Positions 46,162 through 53,641 of a DNA stretch of 53,641 nt are shown here, one piece after another. The notes beneath the pieces are model-generated. The model ran no database searches. It saw only the letters and a program-made list of their open reading frames with translations, and was not told where the DNA came from. Source of the DNA: Methylococcales bacterium. Its GTDB lineage: Bacteria; Pseudomonadota; Gammaproteobacteria; Methylococcales; Methylomonadaceae. The first letter of the stretch is position 1. Each line of letters opens with the position of its first letter. A program made the position numbers and the translations under genes. The stretch is from positions 1 through 53,641 of the forward strand of contig JAPLRR010000060.1 of NCBI GenBank assembly GCA_026399075.1, read 5' to 3'.

Positions 46162-47565
46162 ATGACAATAACTACACGTTTTGCCCCGAGTCCAACGGGT
46201 TATCTGCATGTGGGTGGTGCACGCACCGCCCTTTTTTCTTGGTTATACGCGCGTAAACATGGCGGTAAGTTTATTTTGCGGATAGAAGACACCGACTTGG
46301 AAAGGTCTACCCAAGAATCAGTCAACGCCATCCTCGAAGGTATGGCGTGGTTGGGCTTGGATTACGATGCCGGGCCTTTTTACCAAACCCACCATTTTGA
46401 CCGTTATAAAGAGATCATCCAACAGTTGTTGGTACAGGGCGACGCGTATTATTGCTATTGCAGCAAAGACGAATTGGAGCAACTGCGCACCGAGCAAATG
46501 GCCAATAAGGAAAAGCCGCGCTATAACGGGCGCTGCCGTCATTCTGAGGGGCGGGAGGAGGGGCGGGAAGCCGTGGTGCGCTTTAAAAATCCGGTGGACG
46601 GGGTGGTTACCATCAAGGATTTGGTCAAAGGCGATATCGTGGTCGCCAATAAGGAACTGGACGACCTAATCATTGCCCGGGCCGATGGCTCACCGACCTA
46701 TAATTTAACCGTGGTGGTTGATGATATGGACATGGGTATCAGCCATGTTATCCGTGGTGACGACCATATCAACAACACCCCAAGGCAGATGAACATCCTT
46801 AAGGCTTTGGGTGCGGATCTCCCTAACTATGCCCATTTACCGATGATTTTAGGTTCCGACGGCGCGCGTTTGTCTAAACGCCATGGTGCGGTCAGTGTCA
46901 TGCAGTTTCGGGATGATGGCTATTTGCCGGAAGCCTTGCTCAATTATCTGGTGCGCTTGGGTTGGTCGCACGGCGACCAGGAAATTTTTACGATAGACGA
47001 AATGGTCGAGTATTTTGAACTGGATGATGTCAATGTGTCCGCCTCCACGTTTAACATGGAAAAGCTATTGTGGCTGAACCATCAATACATCATGAACAGC
47101 GATCCGGCCCATGTGGCCCGGCATTTGAGCTGGCATATCGGGCAATTGGGCATAGACCCGGCTGATGGCCCTGCCTTGGTCGATGTGGTGAAAGCGCAAA
47201 GAGAACGTAGTAAAACCTTGGTGGAAATGGCCGCCGCCAGTGTGTATTTTTACCAAGATTTTGACACGTATGATGAAAAGGCCGTCAAAAAGAATTTTAC
47301 CTACGGTTCAGATCAGGTTTTGGCGCATTTGCACGATAATTTGGCAACAGTAAACGACTGGCAGGGTGAGGCAGTCCACCAGTGCGTGATAAATCTGGCT
47401 GAAACCTTAGGCTTGAATTTGGGCAAAGTCGCCCAACCCTTGCGTGTTGCGGTTTGTGGGTCGGCTGTTTCACCGGCGATTGACGTTACTTTAGCCTTGC
47501 TGGGCAAAGAAAAAACCTTGGCAAGAATAAAAAAAGCCATTCTTTACATCAAAAGTTTAAATTAG
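46162..47565 (+). CDS. gltX: Glutamyl-tRNA synthetase
   Basis: Class I synthetase, 467 residues. The HIGH-type motif is [19 protein letters not shown]; the KMSKS-type is [11 protein letters not shown] (about 232-242). A zinc-site candidate is CYCSKDEL...GRCRH (about 95-130). The C-terminal half (about 330-467) is the anticodon-binding helical domain. tRNA-Ala and two tRNA-Glu genes follow on the same strand, so the enzyme and its own tRNA substrate are neighbours. A separate promoter precedes the tRNAs. Confidence 0.97.
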   Translation: MTITTRFAPSPTGYLHVGGARTALFSWLYARKHGGKFILRIEDTDLERSTQESVNAILEGMAWLGLDYDAGPFYQTHHFDRYKEIIQQLLVQGDAYYCYCSKDELEQLRTEQMANKEKPRYNGRCRHSEGREEGREAVVRFKNPVDGVVTIKDLVKGDIVVANKELDDLIIARADGSPTYNLTVVVDDMDMGISHVIRGDDHINNTPRQMNILKALGADLPNYAHLPMILGSDGARLSKRHGAVSVMQFRDDGYLPEALLNYLVRLGWSHGDQEIFTIDEMVEYFELDDVNVSASTFNMEKLLWLNHQYIMNSDPAHVARHLSWHIGQLGIDPADGPALVDVVKAQRERSKTLVEMAAASVYFYQDFDTYDEKAVKKNFTYGSDQVLAHLHDNLATVNDWQGEAVHQCVINLAETLGLNLGKVAQPLRVAVCGSAVSPAIDVTLALLGKEKTLARIKKAILYIKSLN

Positions 47566-47567
47566 TG

Positions 47568-47596
47568 TTGGACAAAACGCGTAAACCCTGTACAAT
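47568..47596 (+). promoter_or_regulatory. Promoter for the tRNA-Ala/tRNA-Glu genes
   Basis: TTGGAC (47568-47573), a 17-base spacer and TACAAT (47591-47596), 16 bases before the tRNA-Ala start and just past the gltX stop. Confidence 0.65.
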
Positions 47597-47612
47597 ACCC
47601 GTTCTTAACTGA

Positions 47613-47688
47613 GGGGCCATAGCTCAATTGGTAGAGCGCTTGCATGGCATGCAAGTGGTCGGCGGGGCGATTCCGCTTGGCTCCACCA
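47613..47688 (+). tRNA. tRNA-Ala (anticodon GGC)
   Basis: A 76-base cloverleaf with encoded CCA. The acceptor stem shows G3:U70, the identity mark of tRNA-Ala. The anticodon stem CTTGC/GCAAG closes a loop ATGGCAT with anticodon GGC, which reads GCC/GCU codons. Confidence 0.93.
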
Positions 47689-47713
47689 GAAGAAAGCAAG
47701 ACTAACGTGTTTA

Positions 47714-47789
47714 GTCCCCATCGTCTAGCGGCCTAGGACACTGCCCTTTCACGGCGGTAACAGGGGTTCGAACCCCCTTGGGGACGCCA
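47714..47789 (+). tRNA. tRNA-Glu (anticodon UUC), copy 1
   Basis: Seventy-six bases with encoded CCA and acceptor stem GTCCCCA/TGGGGAC. The anticodon loop CTTTCAC carries TTC. The sequence is close to E. coli tRNA-Glu. Confidence 0.96.
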
Positions 47790-47891
47790 CACTTGGTGTT
47801 CAGTTTTGTAAGCAGGTTTAAAACCTGTGGTGTTAAAGCCCTACACCTTTATGGGTAGGCAATAGTTTAGGCCAGACTAAACCCGTTTTTA

Positions 47892-47967
47892 GTCCCCATC
47901 GTCTAGCGGCCTAGGACACTGCCCTTTCACGGCGGTAACAGGGGTTCGAACCCCCTTGGGGACGCCA
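47892..47967 (+). tRNA. tRNA-Glu (anticodon UUC), copy 2
   Basis: Identical over all 76 bases to copy 1, 102 bp away. Short stretches before both copies (ACTAA and TTTAG) are also shared, indicating a recent duplication. A Rho-independent terminator follows. Confidence 0.96.
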
Positions 47968-47974
47968 TAAAAAT

Positions 47975-48007
47975 AAAAAAGCTTATCAGTTGATAAGCTT
48001 TTTTTTT
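47975..48007 (+). terminator. Rho-independent terminator of the tRNA operon
   Basis: AAGCTTATCA against TGATAAGCTT forms the stem (47979-48000), followed by eight or more T. It is preceded by an A-run, so it may also act on the minus strand behind uvrA. Confidence 0.9.
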
Positions 48008-48085
48008 GCCTGTTGGTTTTGTTGCTAATGTTGGGGCAGTTTAGAAGCATAAAGACTTGCCGCCTTATGTTGGTAGCCAGTTCGG

Positions 48086-50905
48086 TTAATCCTGAAAAAA
48101 CCGCTGCAAATAATGCCCGGTATAGGACGCTTTGCAAGCGGCCAGCTGTTTAGGTGTGCCTTCAGCAACCAACGTACCGCCGCCATCACCGCCTTCTGGC
48201 CCCATATCAATCAACCAATCAGCAGTTTTAATCACATCCAGGTTGTGTTCTATTACAATCACCGTGTTGCCATGGTCGCGTAAGGTGTGCAATACGCCCA
48301 GCAATTGTTTGATGTCATGGAAATGCAGGCCAGTTGTTGGTTCATCCAATATATAAAGGGTTTTTCCGGTATCGCGTTTGGACAGCTCCTTGGCGAGCTT
48401 TACCCGCTGGGCTTCTCCACCGGACAGGGTGGTGGCATTTTGCCCCAAAGTGATATAACTCAATCCGACTTCGGTCAAGGTATGCAGTTTTCTGGCCAAT
48501 GATGGCACGGCGCTAAAAAATGCTTCCGCATCTTCTACGGTCATATCCAACACTTGGTTGATGGTTTTGCCTTTATATCGGACTTCCAAGGTTTCGCGGT
48601 TATAGCGCTTACCGTTGCAGGCATCGCAGTGGACGAAAATGTCCGGCAAAAAGTGCATCTCAACTTTAATGACACCATCCCCTTTGCAGGCTTCACAGCG
48701 CCCGCCCTTCACGTTAAAACTAAAGCGTCCCGGCGTATAACCGCGTGAGCGCGCCTCTGGCGTGGCGGCAAACAGTTCACGTATGGGCGTGAACAAACCG
48801 GTGTAAGTGGCCGGGTTGGAGCGTGGGGTGCGGCCTATCGGGCTTTGGTCTATATCCACCACTTTGTCAAAATGTTCCAAGCCCTCAACCGCATCACAAG
48901 GGGCGGGGATAATTCCGGCGCGGTTGATTAGCCGTGCCGCATGGCTATATAAGGTGTCATTGACCAAGGTTGATTTGCCTGAGCCTGAAACCCCGGTCAC
49001 ACAAGTGAGCAAACCGACCGGAAAAGAAATATCCACATTTTTTAGGTTATTGCCGTGGGCATTGCGCAGGGTGATGAGTTTGTTGCGGTCTATGGGCGTT
49101 AAGCTGTCAGGCACAGCGATGCCTTCCTTGCCGGATAGGTAGCGGCCTGTTAAAGAGGCGTCGTTATTCAGGATGTCTTCAAGCGACCCTTGGGCGATAA
49201 TCTGCCCGCCATGCACACCTGCACCAGGGCCTATGTCAACAATATGTTGGGCGGCACGTATGGCATCTTCGTCATGTTCCACGACAATGACGGTATTGCC
49301 CAAATCACGCAGATGGAACAAAGTGTCCAATAGCCGTTGGTTGTCGCGTTGGTGTAAACCGATGGAAGGCTCATCCAATACATACATCACCCCCACCAAG
49401 CCTGCGCCAATTTGGCTGGCCAAGCGGATGCGCTGGGCTTCACCGCCAGACAGCGTGTCGGCGCTACGGTCTAAAGTCAAGTAATCCAGGCCGACATTCA
49501 CCAAAAACGCCAAGCGCTCCTGAATTTCTTTGATAATTTTTACCGAAATCTCGCCGCGCTGGCCAGGTAAGGCTAGTTGCTGAAAAAATGCCAAAGCTTT
49601 GCGGATAGGGTAACGGGTCAGCTGGTGGATGGGCAATTCGTCAATAAAGACATTACGCGCGGCGACATTGAGCCTAGCCCCGTCGCATACATCGCAAGGC
49701 TTATGCGAGCGGTATTTGGCCAGTTCATCACGCACCAGCTGCGAATCTGTTTCATGGTAGCGCCGTTCCATGTTGGCGATAATGCCTTCAAAGCGTTGTT
49801 TCTTTTTTTTCACCGAACCCGTGCCATTCATAAATTTAAACTCGATGGCCGTATTGCCGCTGCCATACAGCACTACATCCTGGGCGGCCTTAGACAGTTC
49901 TGAAAACGGCACTTCAAGGTCAAAACCATAATGTTGCGCCAAGGCGCTGATCATTTGGTAATAGTAGGCGTTACGCCGATCCCAGCCACGAATGGCCCCA
50001 CCGGCAAGGCTGATGTCGGGGTTATGGACTATCAGCTCCGGGTCAAAATGTTGCCTGACACCCAAACCATCACAACTGCTACAAGCGCCTTTGGGGTTAT
50101 TGAATGAAAAAATGCGCGGTTCCAATTCGGTTAGGCTATAACCACAAAGCGGGCAGGCATAACGCTCAGAAAACAGCAGTTCAGAAGCATCTTCAAGGCA
50201 GGCGGCAATGGCGATGCCATCCGCGATACGTAAAGCCGTCTCAAAAGATTCCGATAAGCGTAAGGCAATGTCCGGGCGGACTTTAAAACGGTCAACCACA
50301 ACTTCTATCGTGTGCTTCTTTTTCAAGTCCAAGGCCGGGGCTTCATCCAAATCATAGACTACGCCATTAATGCGGGCACGGATAAAACCTTGGGCGCGTA
50401 AATCATCCAGCAATTGGCTATGTTCACCCTTGCGTTCGTTAATGACTGGGGCCAGCAGCATCCAGCGCTGGTCTTGCGGCTGGCTAAGGATGTGATCCAC
50501 CATTTGGCTAACGGTTTGCGCGGCTAGCGACGTATGGTGCTCAGGGCAACGGGGTGTGCCTGCACGGGCATACAGCAGCCGTAAATAATCATAGATTTCG
50601 GTGATGGTGCCGACGGTTGAACGCGGATTGTGGGAGGTGGATTTTTGTTCTATGGAAATGGCGGGTGACAGGCCTTCAATATGGTCCACATCCGGTTTTT
50701 CCATAATCGATAAAAACTGCCGCGCATAAGCAGACAGGGATTCCACATAACGGCGCTGGCCTTCAGCATAAATGGTGTCAAAAGCCAGTGAAGACTTCCC
50801 TGAACCGGAAAGCCCGGTGATGACAATGAGTTTATCCCTAGGCAGATCAATATCAATATTTTTCAGGTTATGGGTTCTAGCCCCGCGGATGCTAATAGTG
50901 TCCAT
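48086..50905 (-). CDS. uvrA: UvrA, excinuclease ABC subunit A
   Basis: UvrA recognises bulky DNA lesions with UvrB in nucleotide-excision repair. It holds two ABC ATPase modules, with Walker [10 protein letters not shown] near 30-38 and GVSGSGKST in the second half, two LSGGEAQR signatures, and zinc-binding clusters CPLCGYSL...CSSCDG and CEACKGDG...CDACNGKR. Length 939 is standard (E. coli 940). The ATG at 50905 is preceded by an in-frame TTG. I find no LexA box (CTGT-N8-ACAG) in the upstream 290 bp, so SOS control is not shown. Confidence 0.98.
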   Translation of the reverse strand: MDTISIRGARTHNLKNIDIDLPRDKLIVITGLSGSGKSSLAFDTIYAEGQRRYVESLSAYARQFLSIMEKPDVDHIEGLSPAISIEQKSTSHNPRSTVGTITEIYDYLRLLYARAGTPRCPEHHTSLAAQTVSQMVDHILSQPQDQRWMLLAPVINERKGEHSQLLDDLRAQGFIRARINGVVYDLDEAPALDLKKKHTIEVVVDRFKVRPDIALRLSESFETALRIADGIAIAACLEDASELLFSERYACPLCGYSLTELEPRIFSFNNPKGACSSCDGLGVRQHFDPELIVHNPDISLAGGAIRGWDRRNAYYYQMISALAQHYGFDLEVPFSELSKAAQDVVLYGSGNTAIEFKFMNGTGSVKKKKQRFEGIIANMERRYHETDSQLVRDELAKYRSHKPCDVCDGARLNVAARNVFIDELPIHQLTRYPIRKALAFFQQLALPGQRGEISVKIIKEIQERLAFLVNVGLDYLTLDRSADTLSGGEAQRIRLASQIGAGLVGVMYVLDEPSIGLHQRDNQRLLDTLFHLRDLGNTVIVVEHDEDAIRAAQHIVDIGPGAGVHGGQIIAQGSLEDILNNDASLTGRYLSGKEGIAVPDSLTPIDRNKLITLRNAHGNNLKNVDISFPVGLLTCVTGVSGSGKSTLVNDTLYSHAARLINRAGIIPAPCDAVEGLEHFDKVVDIDQSPIGRTPRSNPATYTGLFTPIRELFAATPEARSRGYTPGRFSFNVKGGRCEACKGDGVIKVEMHFLPDIFVHCDACNGKRYNRETLEVRYKGKTINQVLDMTVEDAEAFFSAVPSLARKLHTLTEVGLSYITLGQNATTLSGGEAQRVKLAKELSKRDTGKTLYILDEPTTGLHFHDIKQLLGVLHTLRDHGNTVIVIEHNLDVIKTADWLIDMGPEGGDGGGTLVAEGTPKQLAACKASYTGHYLQRFFQD

Positions 50906-51198
50906 CAATTAATTCCGGCAATTAAAAATAGTAATATACGTTTAAAGCAGGGTTAGCACAAATGCTGTGCTTGATTTGTAAGTGGTAGCTCCCTAACTTT
51001 GTTCACGGGATGAAAACACATTTTGATTTGATAGTATAATCATCATTAACGGTGTAACGCCTGTACTTTGATAAAGGGACGGCCAACTTAAACGGGACAT
51101 TCACGAAGCTTAGTTTAACCTTCCGAACGGCTTGACCTTAAACTACCTCGGCTTAAGTGGCTAGCCCTTATAACTTATTAACCTTTAATGTCACCCTC

Positions 51199-51495
51199 AT
51201 GGCTATTTTAACAGTACCCGAACAAGGCAAGATCAGGACGACTTTATATCTTACTCAAGAAAACAGGGAACGGCTTGACCGTATCCCAAGAGGCCAAAAA
51301 ACGGCCTTAATGAATAAAGCGATTGCTAATGCCCTTGAGGAAATTGAACGGGAAGAGAATGCACAGAAATTTCTAAAAATGCTTGATGCCATTCAGCCTG
51401 TAAAAACAGAGTATTCATCTGAACAAATGGTAAGGATGCTCAGGGAAGGCAAAGAGCAAGAATTACTTGATAATAAAATGAAACATGCAAAATAA
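51199..51495 (+). CDS. Antitoxin-like protein of a PIN-domain toxin pair
   Basis: A 98-residue charged protein, VPEQGKIRTTLYLTQENRER near 5-24, with a helical second half (LEEIEREENAQKFLKML). The strand-helix start is compatible with a ribbon-helix-helix or similar antitoxin, but I cannot name the class. Its stop overlaps the toxin start by 11 bp, as in many toxin-antitoxin pairs. The start ATG 51199 has no strong site; 14 codons more could be read from an upstream start. Confidence 0.65.
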   Translation: MAILTVPEQGKIRTTLYLTQENRERLDRIPRGQKTALMNKAIANALEEIEREENAQKFLKMLDAIQPVKTEYSSEQMVRMLREGKEQELLDNKMKHAK

Positions 51496-51931
51496 AGTTG
51501 TTTTGGACTCCTGTGTTTTCAATAAGCTATTTTTGGAGGAAGACGACAAGGAACTGGCTATCCAACTTATAACCGAAATTAGCAAGAGAAAGTATCAAGT
51601 CATCGTTCCAAGCTTGTTCCTTTATGAAGTGCTGACTATTGCCAGTGTGAGCAATTTCCCGGCACAACAGGTTTATGAATTGATCGAACTATACCAAAAG
51701 GCCAACTTAACGCTGGTTGACTTAGATAAGCCGTGTATCTTGAAGGCCATTGAAATGTGCGAATCAGGCCACCAAAAATCTGGCTTCCCGTCTTTTTACG
51801 ATGCCAGCTACCACGCTTTGGCCATCACCAATAACTGCACTTTTATTACTGCTGATAACAGGCATGTTTCAAAAACGGCTCAGTTTGGGCATGTGGTTTT
51901 ATTAAAAGACTGGAGGTCTTTATTTAGTTAA
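51485..51931 (+). CDS. PIN-domain toxin (VapC-like)
   Basis: A 148-residue PIN domain with the acidic residues of a Mg2+-dependent ribonuclease: Asp8 in VVLDSCVFNKLF, Glu near 48 in FLYEVLTIA, Asp in FYDASYHALAI (about 106) and Asp in ITADNRH (about 124). VapC toxins cut tRNA or rRNA. It overlaps the antitoxin gene and is followed by a 219-bp gap. RNA target unknown. Confidence 0.82.
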   Translation: MQNKVVLDSCVFNKLFLEEDDKELAIQLITEISKRKYQVIVPSLFLYEVLTIASVSNFPAQQVYELIELYQKANLTLVDLDKPCILKAIEMCESGHQKSGFPSFYDASYHALAITNNCTFITADNRHVSKTAQFGHVVLLKDWRSLFS

Positions 51932-52150
51932 AAACTATAAGACCAACTCTTGGTAAAAGCTTGGTAAAGGGGGGTATTAGATAAATCCCCTTAGCCCCCA
52001 CATTTTTAAAATGGGACGGCAATGTCTAAAGCCATTGCACTCCAGGTGGCTGTGGGCTGACGAAAAAGGTAGGTATTGACCAAACACGTCGGCTACGCTA
52101 AGGTTTGCCCAGCTTACCACCAAACTCAAGCCACCCTCTCCGAGGCCACT

Positions 52151-53518
52151 ATGCCCACACGCCCTAACGTTTTCATATCCGCCACTAGCGGCGATTTGCG
52201 CAGTGTGCGCGGTATCGTCAAAGAGGCATTGCTCACCATCGGCTGCCATCCGGTGGAACAAACCAACTTCCCGCCCGATTACCGCACCGTCTATGACATG
52301 CTCTACGGCAAGATTAGCGATTGCCAAGCCTTGGTGCATATCGTCGGCCTACGCTATGGTGCCGAACCACAACCACCCCACAAGCCGCGCCGCTCGTACA
52401 CACAACTGGAATACGACATTGCCCGCGACTTGCAGCGCAAACGCGGGGATAAACGCTTTCGGGTGTATGTGTTCGTGTGTGCAGAGGGTTTTCCTTATGA
52501 TGAGGCTTTGGATGTTGAAGAAGCGGATAAAAGGGAATTGCAACAACAGCACCGCCGCGCCTTGTTGCAAGGGGATTTTTTGTATGAAACCCCGGCTGAC
52601 TACCAAGCCTTAAAAGAGCGCATACAGAGCTTACGCGAAGAAACCCTGGGTTTGCAGCGGCAACACCAACAACGGCAACGCCTCGCTTGGGGCTTGGCGG
52701 CGGTGTTGTCAGTGGGCTTGGTCGGTGGCGGCTATGGTTTATATCATTATTTGCCGATATTAACCGCCAAAGCCGTAGCGCATGAATTAGATGCCGAAGC
52801 CGTAGCCAGCCGTTTACGCACTGAAATTAACAACCGCTTTGACCGCGATGCCGCCATCGCCCGCGAACAGCAACAAAACTGGCAAGCCATCCGCGAACTG
52901 GAACGTAACCGCGACTTGGCCTTGGCACGGGTTGATGATGTCATCACCACGATTAAAGACGGGCTAGCGGGCAACCCCGACCCGATATTTATAGAAGCCT
53001 CGCGCATTATCGAAAAAGAAGGCAGCGATGCCGCTTTGGCGTATTTGCAAAGCCACCAACACGACATACTCGCAAAAGCCGACACGGCGGCACTGCAAGC
53101 ACAAGCCGCCGAAGACAAACTGCACAAAACCCTGAAGCCGTTAATATTGCAAGCGGACTTGTACGAAACCAGCCAACAATGGGAGGCCGCCTTAACACTG
53201 TTAAAGCAAGTCGCGGACAAAGCCCCGCGTTGGTTTGAGGCGCGTAATCGTTTGGGGGAAATGCTCTACAGGCTGGCGCGTTATCCAGAGGCAGAAACGG
53301 AATGGACTGCGCTACAGGGGTTGGCGCAAAGCGATGCGGAAAAAGCCACTGCCCTCAACAACCTCGCCCAGTTGTTAAAGGCCACCAACCGCCTAAGCGA
53401 GGCTGAGCCGCTGATGCGCCGTGCGTTGGCGATCTATGAAGCCAGCTATGGCAAGGATCATCCTAATGTCGCTACCGCCCTCAACAACCTCGCCCAGTTG
53501 TTAGGTAACTCGCAATAA
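52151..53518 (+). CDS. DUF4062-TM-TPR protein, cut short
   Basis: The N-terminal DUF4062 domain (about 5-110: PNVFISATSGDLRSVRGIV; VGLRYGAEP; SYTQLEYDIARDLQ) recalls TIR/STING-type sensor domains of immunity proteins. A transmembrane helix follows (AWGLAAVLSVGLVGGGYGLY, about 184-203), then a coiled coil (about 210-310) and tetratricopeptide/kinesin-light-chain repeats (ALNNLAQLLKATNRLSEAEP). The repeats stop right after the start of the second unit (ALNNLAQLLGNSQ), shorter than usual for the class, so the 3' end seems lost. I chose the ATG at 52151 since the DUF4062 start follows it directly. GC is higher than in the nearby toxin-antitoxin pair. No nuclease partner is adjacent. Confidence 0.8.
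   Translation: MPTRPNVFISATSGDLRSVRGIVKEALLTIGCHPVEQTNFPPDYRTVYDMLYGKISDCQALVHIVGLRYGAEPQPPHKPRRSYTQLEYDIARDLQRKRGDKRFRVYVFVCAEGFPYDEALDVEEADKRELQQQHRRALLQGDFLYETPADYQALKERIQSLREETLGLQRQHQQRQRLAWGLAAVLSVGLVGGGYGLYHYLPILTAKAVAHELDAEAVASRLRTEINNRFDRDAAIAREQQQNWQAIRELERNRDLALARVDDVITTIKDGLAGNPDPIFIEASRIIEKEGSDAALAYLQSHQHDILAKADTAALQAQAAEDKLHKTLKPLILQADLYETSQQWEAALTLLKQVADKAPRWFEARNRLGEMLYRLARYPEAETEWTALQGLAQSDAEKATALNNLAQLLKATNRLSEAEPLMRRALAIYEASYGKDHPNVATALNNLAQLLGNSQ
53351..53503 (+). repeat. 27-bp direct repeat of TPR units
   Basis: Bases 53351-53377 and 53477-53503 are identical, 126 bp apart (42 codons, one kinesin-light-chain-type TPR unit). Identical DNA at this spacing permits unit gain and loss by recombination. 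Confidence 0.85.
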
Positions 53519-53538
53519 ATAACCCCCATCAAATTTCC

Positions 53539-53641
53539 TTATAGTTGAGGTTGAATAGTCATGTAGTATTTTGGCAACGACGCGTCCCTTTCAATTCTGT
53601 CGCCCATAGCCTTGAATGCCTTTTTACTCATCTTCACCCCT
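53539..53641 (-). CDS. Possible partial small gene at the right edge
   Basis: A minus-strand frame runs in from the edge and stops at 53539-53541. It reads MSKKAFKAMGDRIERDASLP and then KYYMTIQPQL from an ATG at 53631, preceded by GGGGTGAAG, but the frame is also open beyond the window. Not recognised; it may be the end of a longer gene. Confidence 0.25.
   Translation of the reverse strand, partial: GVKMSKKAFKAMGDRIERDASLPKYYMTIQPQL

Noticed and set aside
50906..51198. LexA box upstream of uvrA
   Set aside because: No CTGT-N8-ACAG site is present; the nearest partial match lacks the second half.

Overview
The window looks like part of a gammaproteobacterial chromosome. The gene orders miaB-phoH-ybeY-corC, bfd-bfr and nrdR-ribD, the E. 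coli-like tRNA-Glu sequence and the MiaB, UvrA, GltX and SerS types all point there. The TIGR04073-type exosortase-associated protein, glgC next to a polyphosphate glucokinase, and the metal-handling genes would suit an environmental, possibly methylotrophic, member such as the Methylococcales. No methane-oxidation gene is present, so that placement is only a guess. There are no rRNA genes, CRISPR arrays or intact insertion sequences.

Layout. 0-3 kb: the end of a GC-rich hybrid histidine kinase, then a receiver-PP2C phosphatase. 3-9.3 kb: an OFA-type MFS transporter, a Bax-inhibitor-1 protein, a small exosortase-associated protein and a CzcA-type RND pump. 9.4-12 kb: an AT-rich accessory strip with an internally deleted insertion sequence that keeps both terminal inverted repeats, two unrecognised small genes and palindromic repeats. 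12-20.4 kb: a glycyl radical enzyme (GRE) locus, with an 809-residue internally duplicated protein diverging from an operon of GRE, SCP2-like protein, radical-SAM activase and a DUF6765-like protein. 20.6-26.8 kb: glgC, ppgK, a DUF1097 protein, a GDT1-type and a ZIP-type metal transporter, and lysC. 27-33 kb: a winged-helix protein, a Gfo/Idh/MocA oxidoreductase, nrdR, ribD and ribE, with an AAA ATPase plus nuclease-like gene pair placed between ribD and ribE. 33-33.7 kb: a gene-free segment with DnaA-box-like sites and long inverted repeats. 33.7-41 kb: galE, corC-ybeY-ybeZ-miaB, a thioredoxin-fold protein with trhO, and bfr-bfd behind a Fur-like site. 41-51 kb: a heme-binding GlcG/HbpS protein, serS, a VWA-OmpA lipoprotein, a Sel1 protein, gltX followed by tRNA-Ala and two tRNA-Glu genes, and uvrA. 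51-53.6 kb: a PIN-domain toxin-antitoxin pair and a DUF4062-TM-TPR protein with an abrupt end.

Two loci deserve most attention. The GRE operon joins an oxygen-sensitive radical enzyme to a protein with a lipid-carrier-like domain and to one with a phospholipase-C-like metal motif, which suggests radical chemistry on a hydrophobic substrate. The ATPase-nuclease pair inside the riboflavin genes has the make-up of a two-gene phage-defence cassette. Both functions are inferred from motifs and context only.
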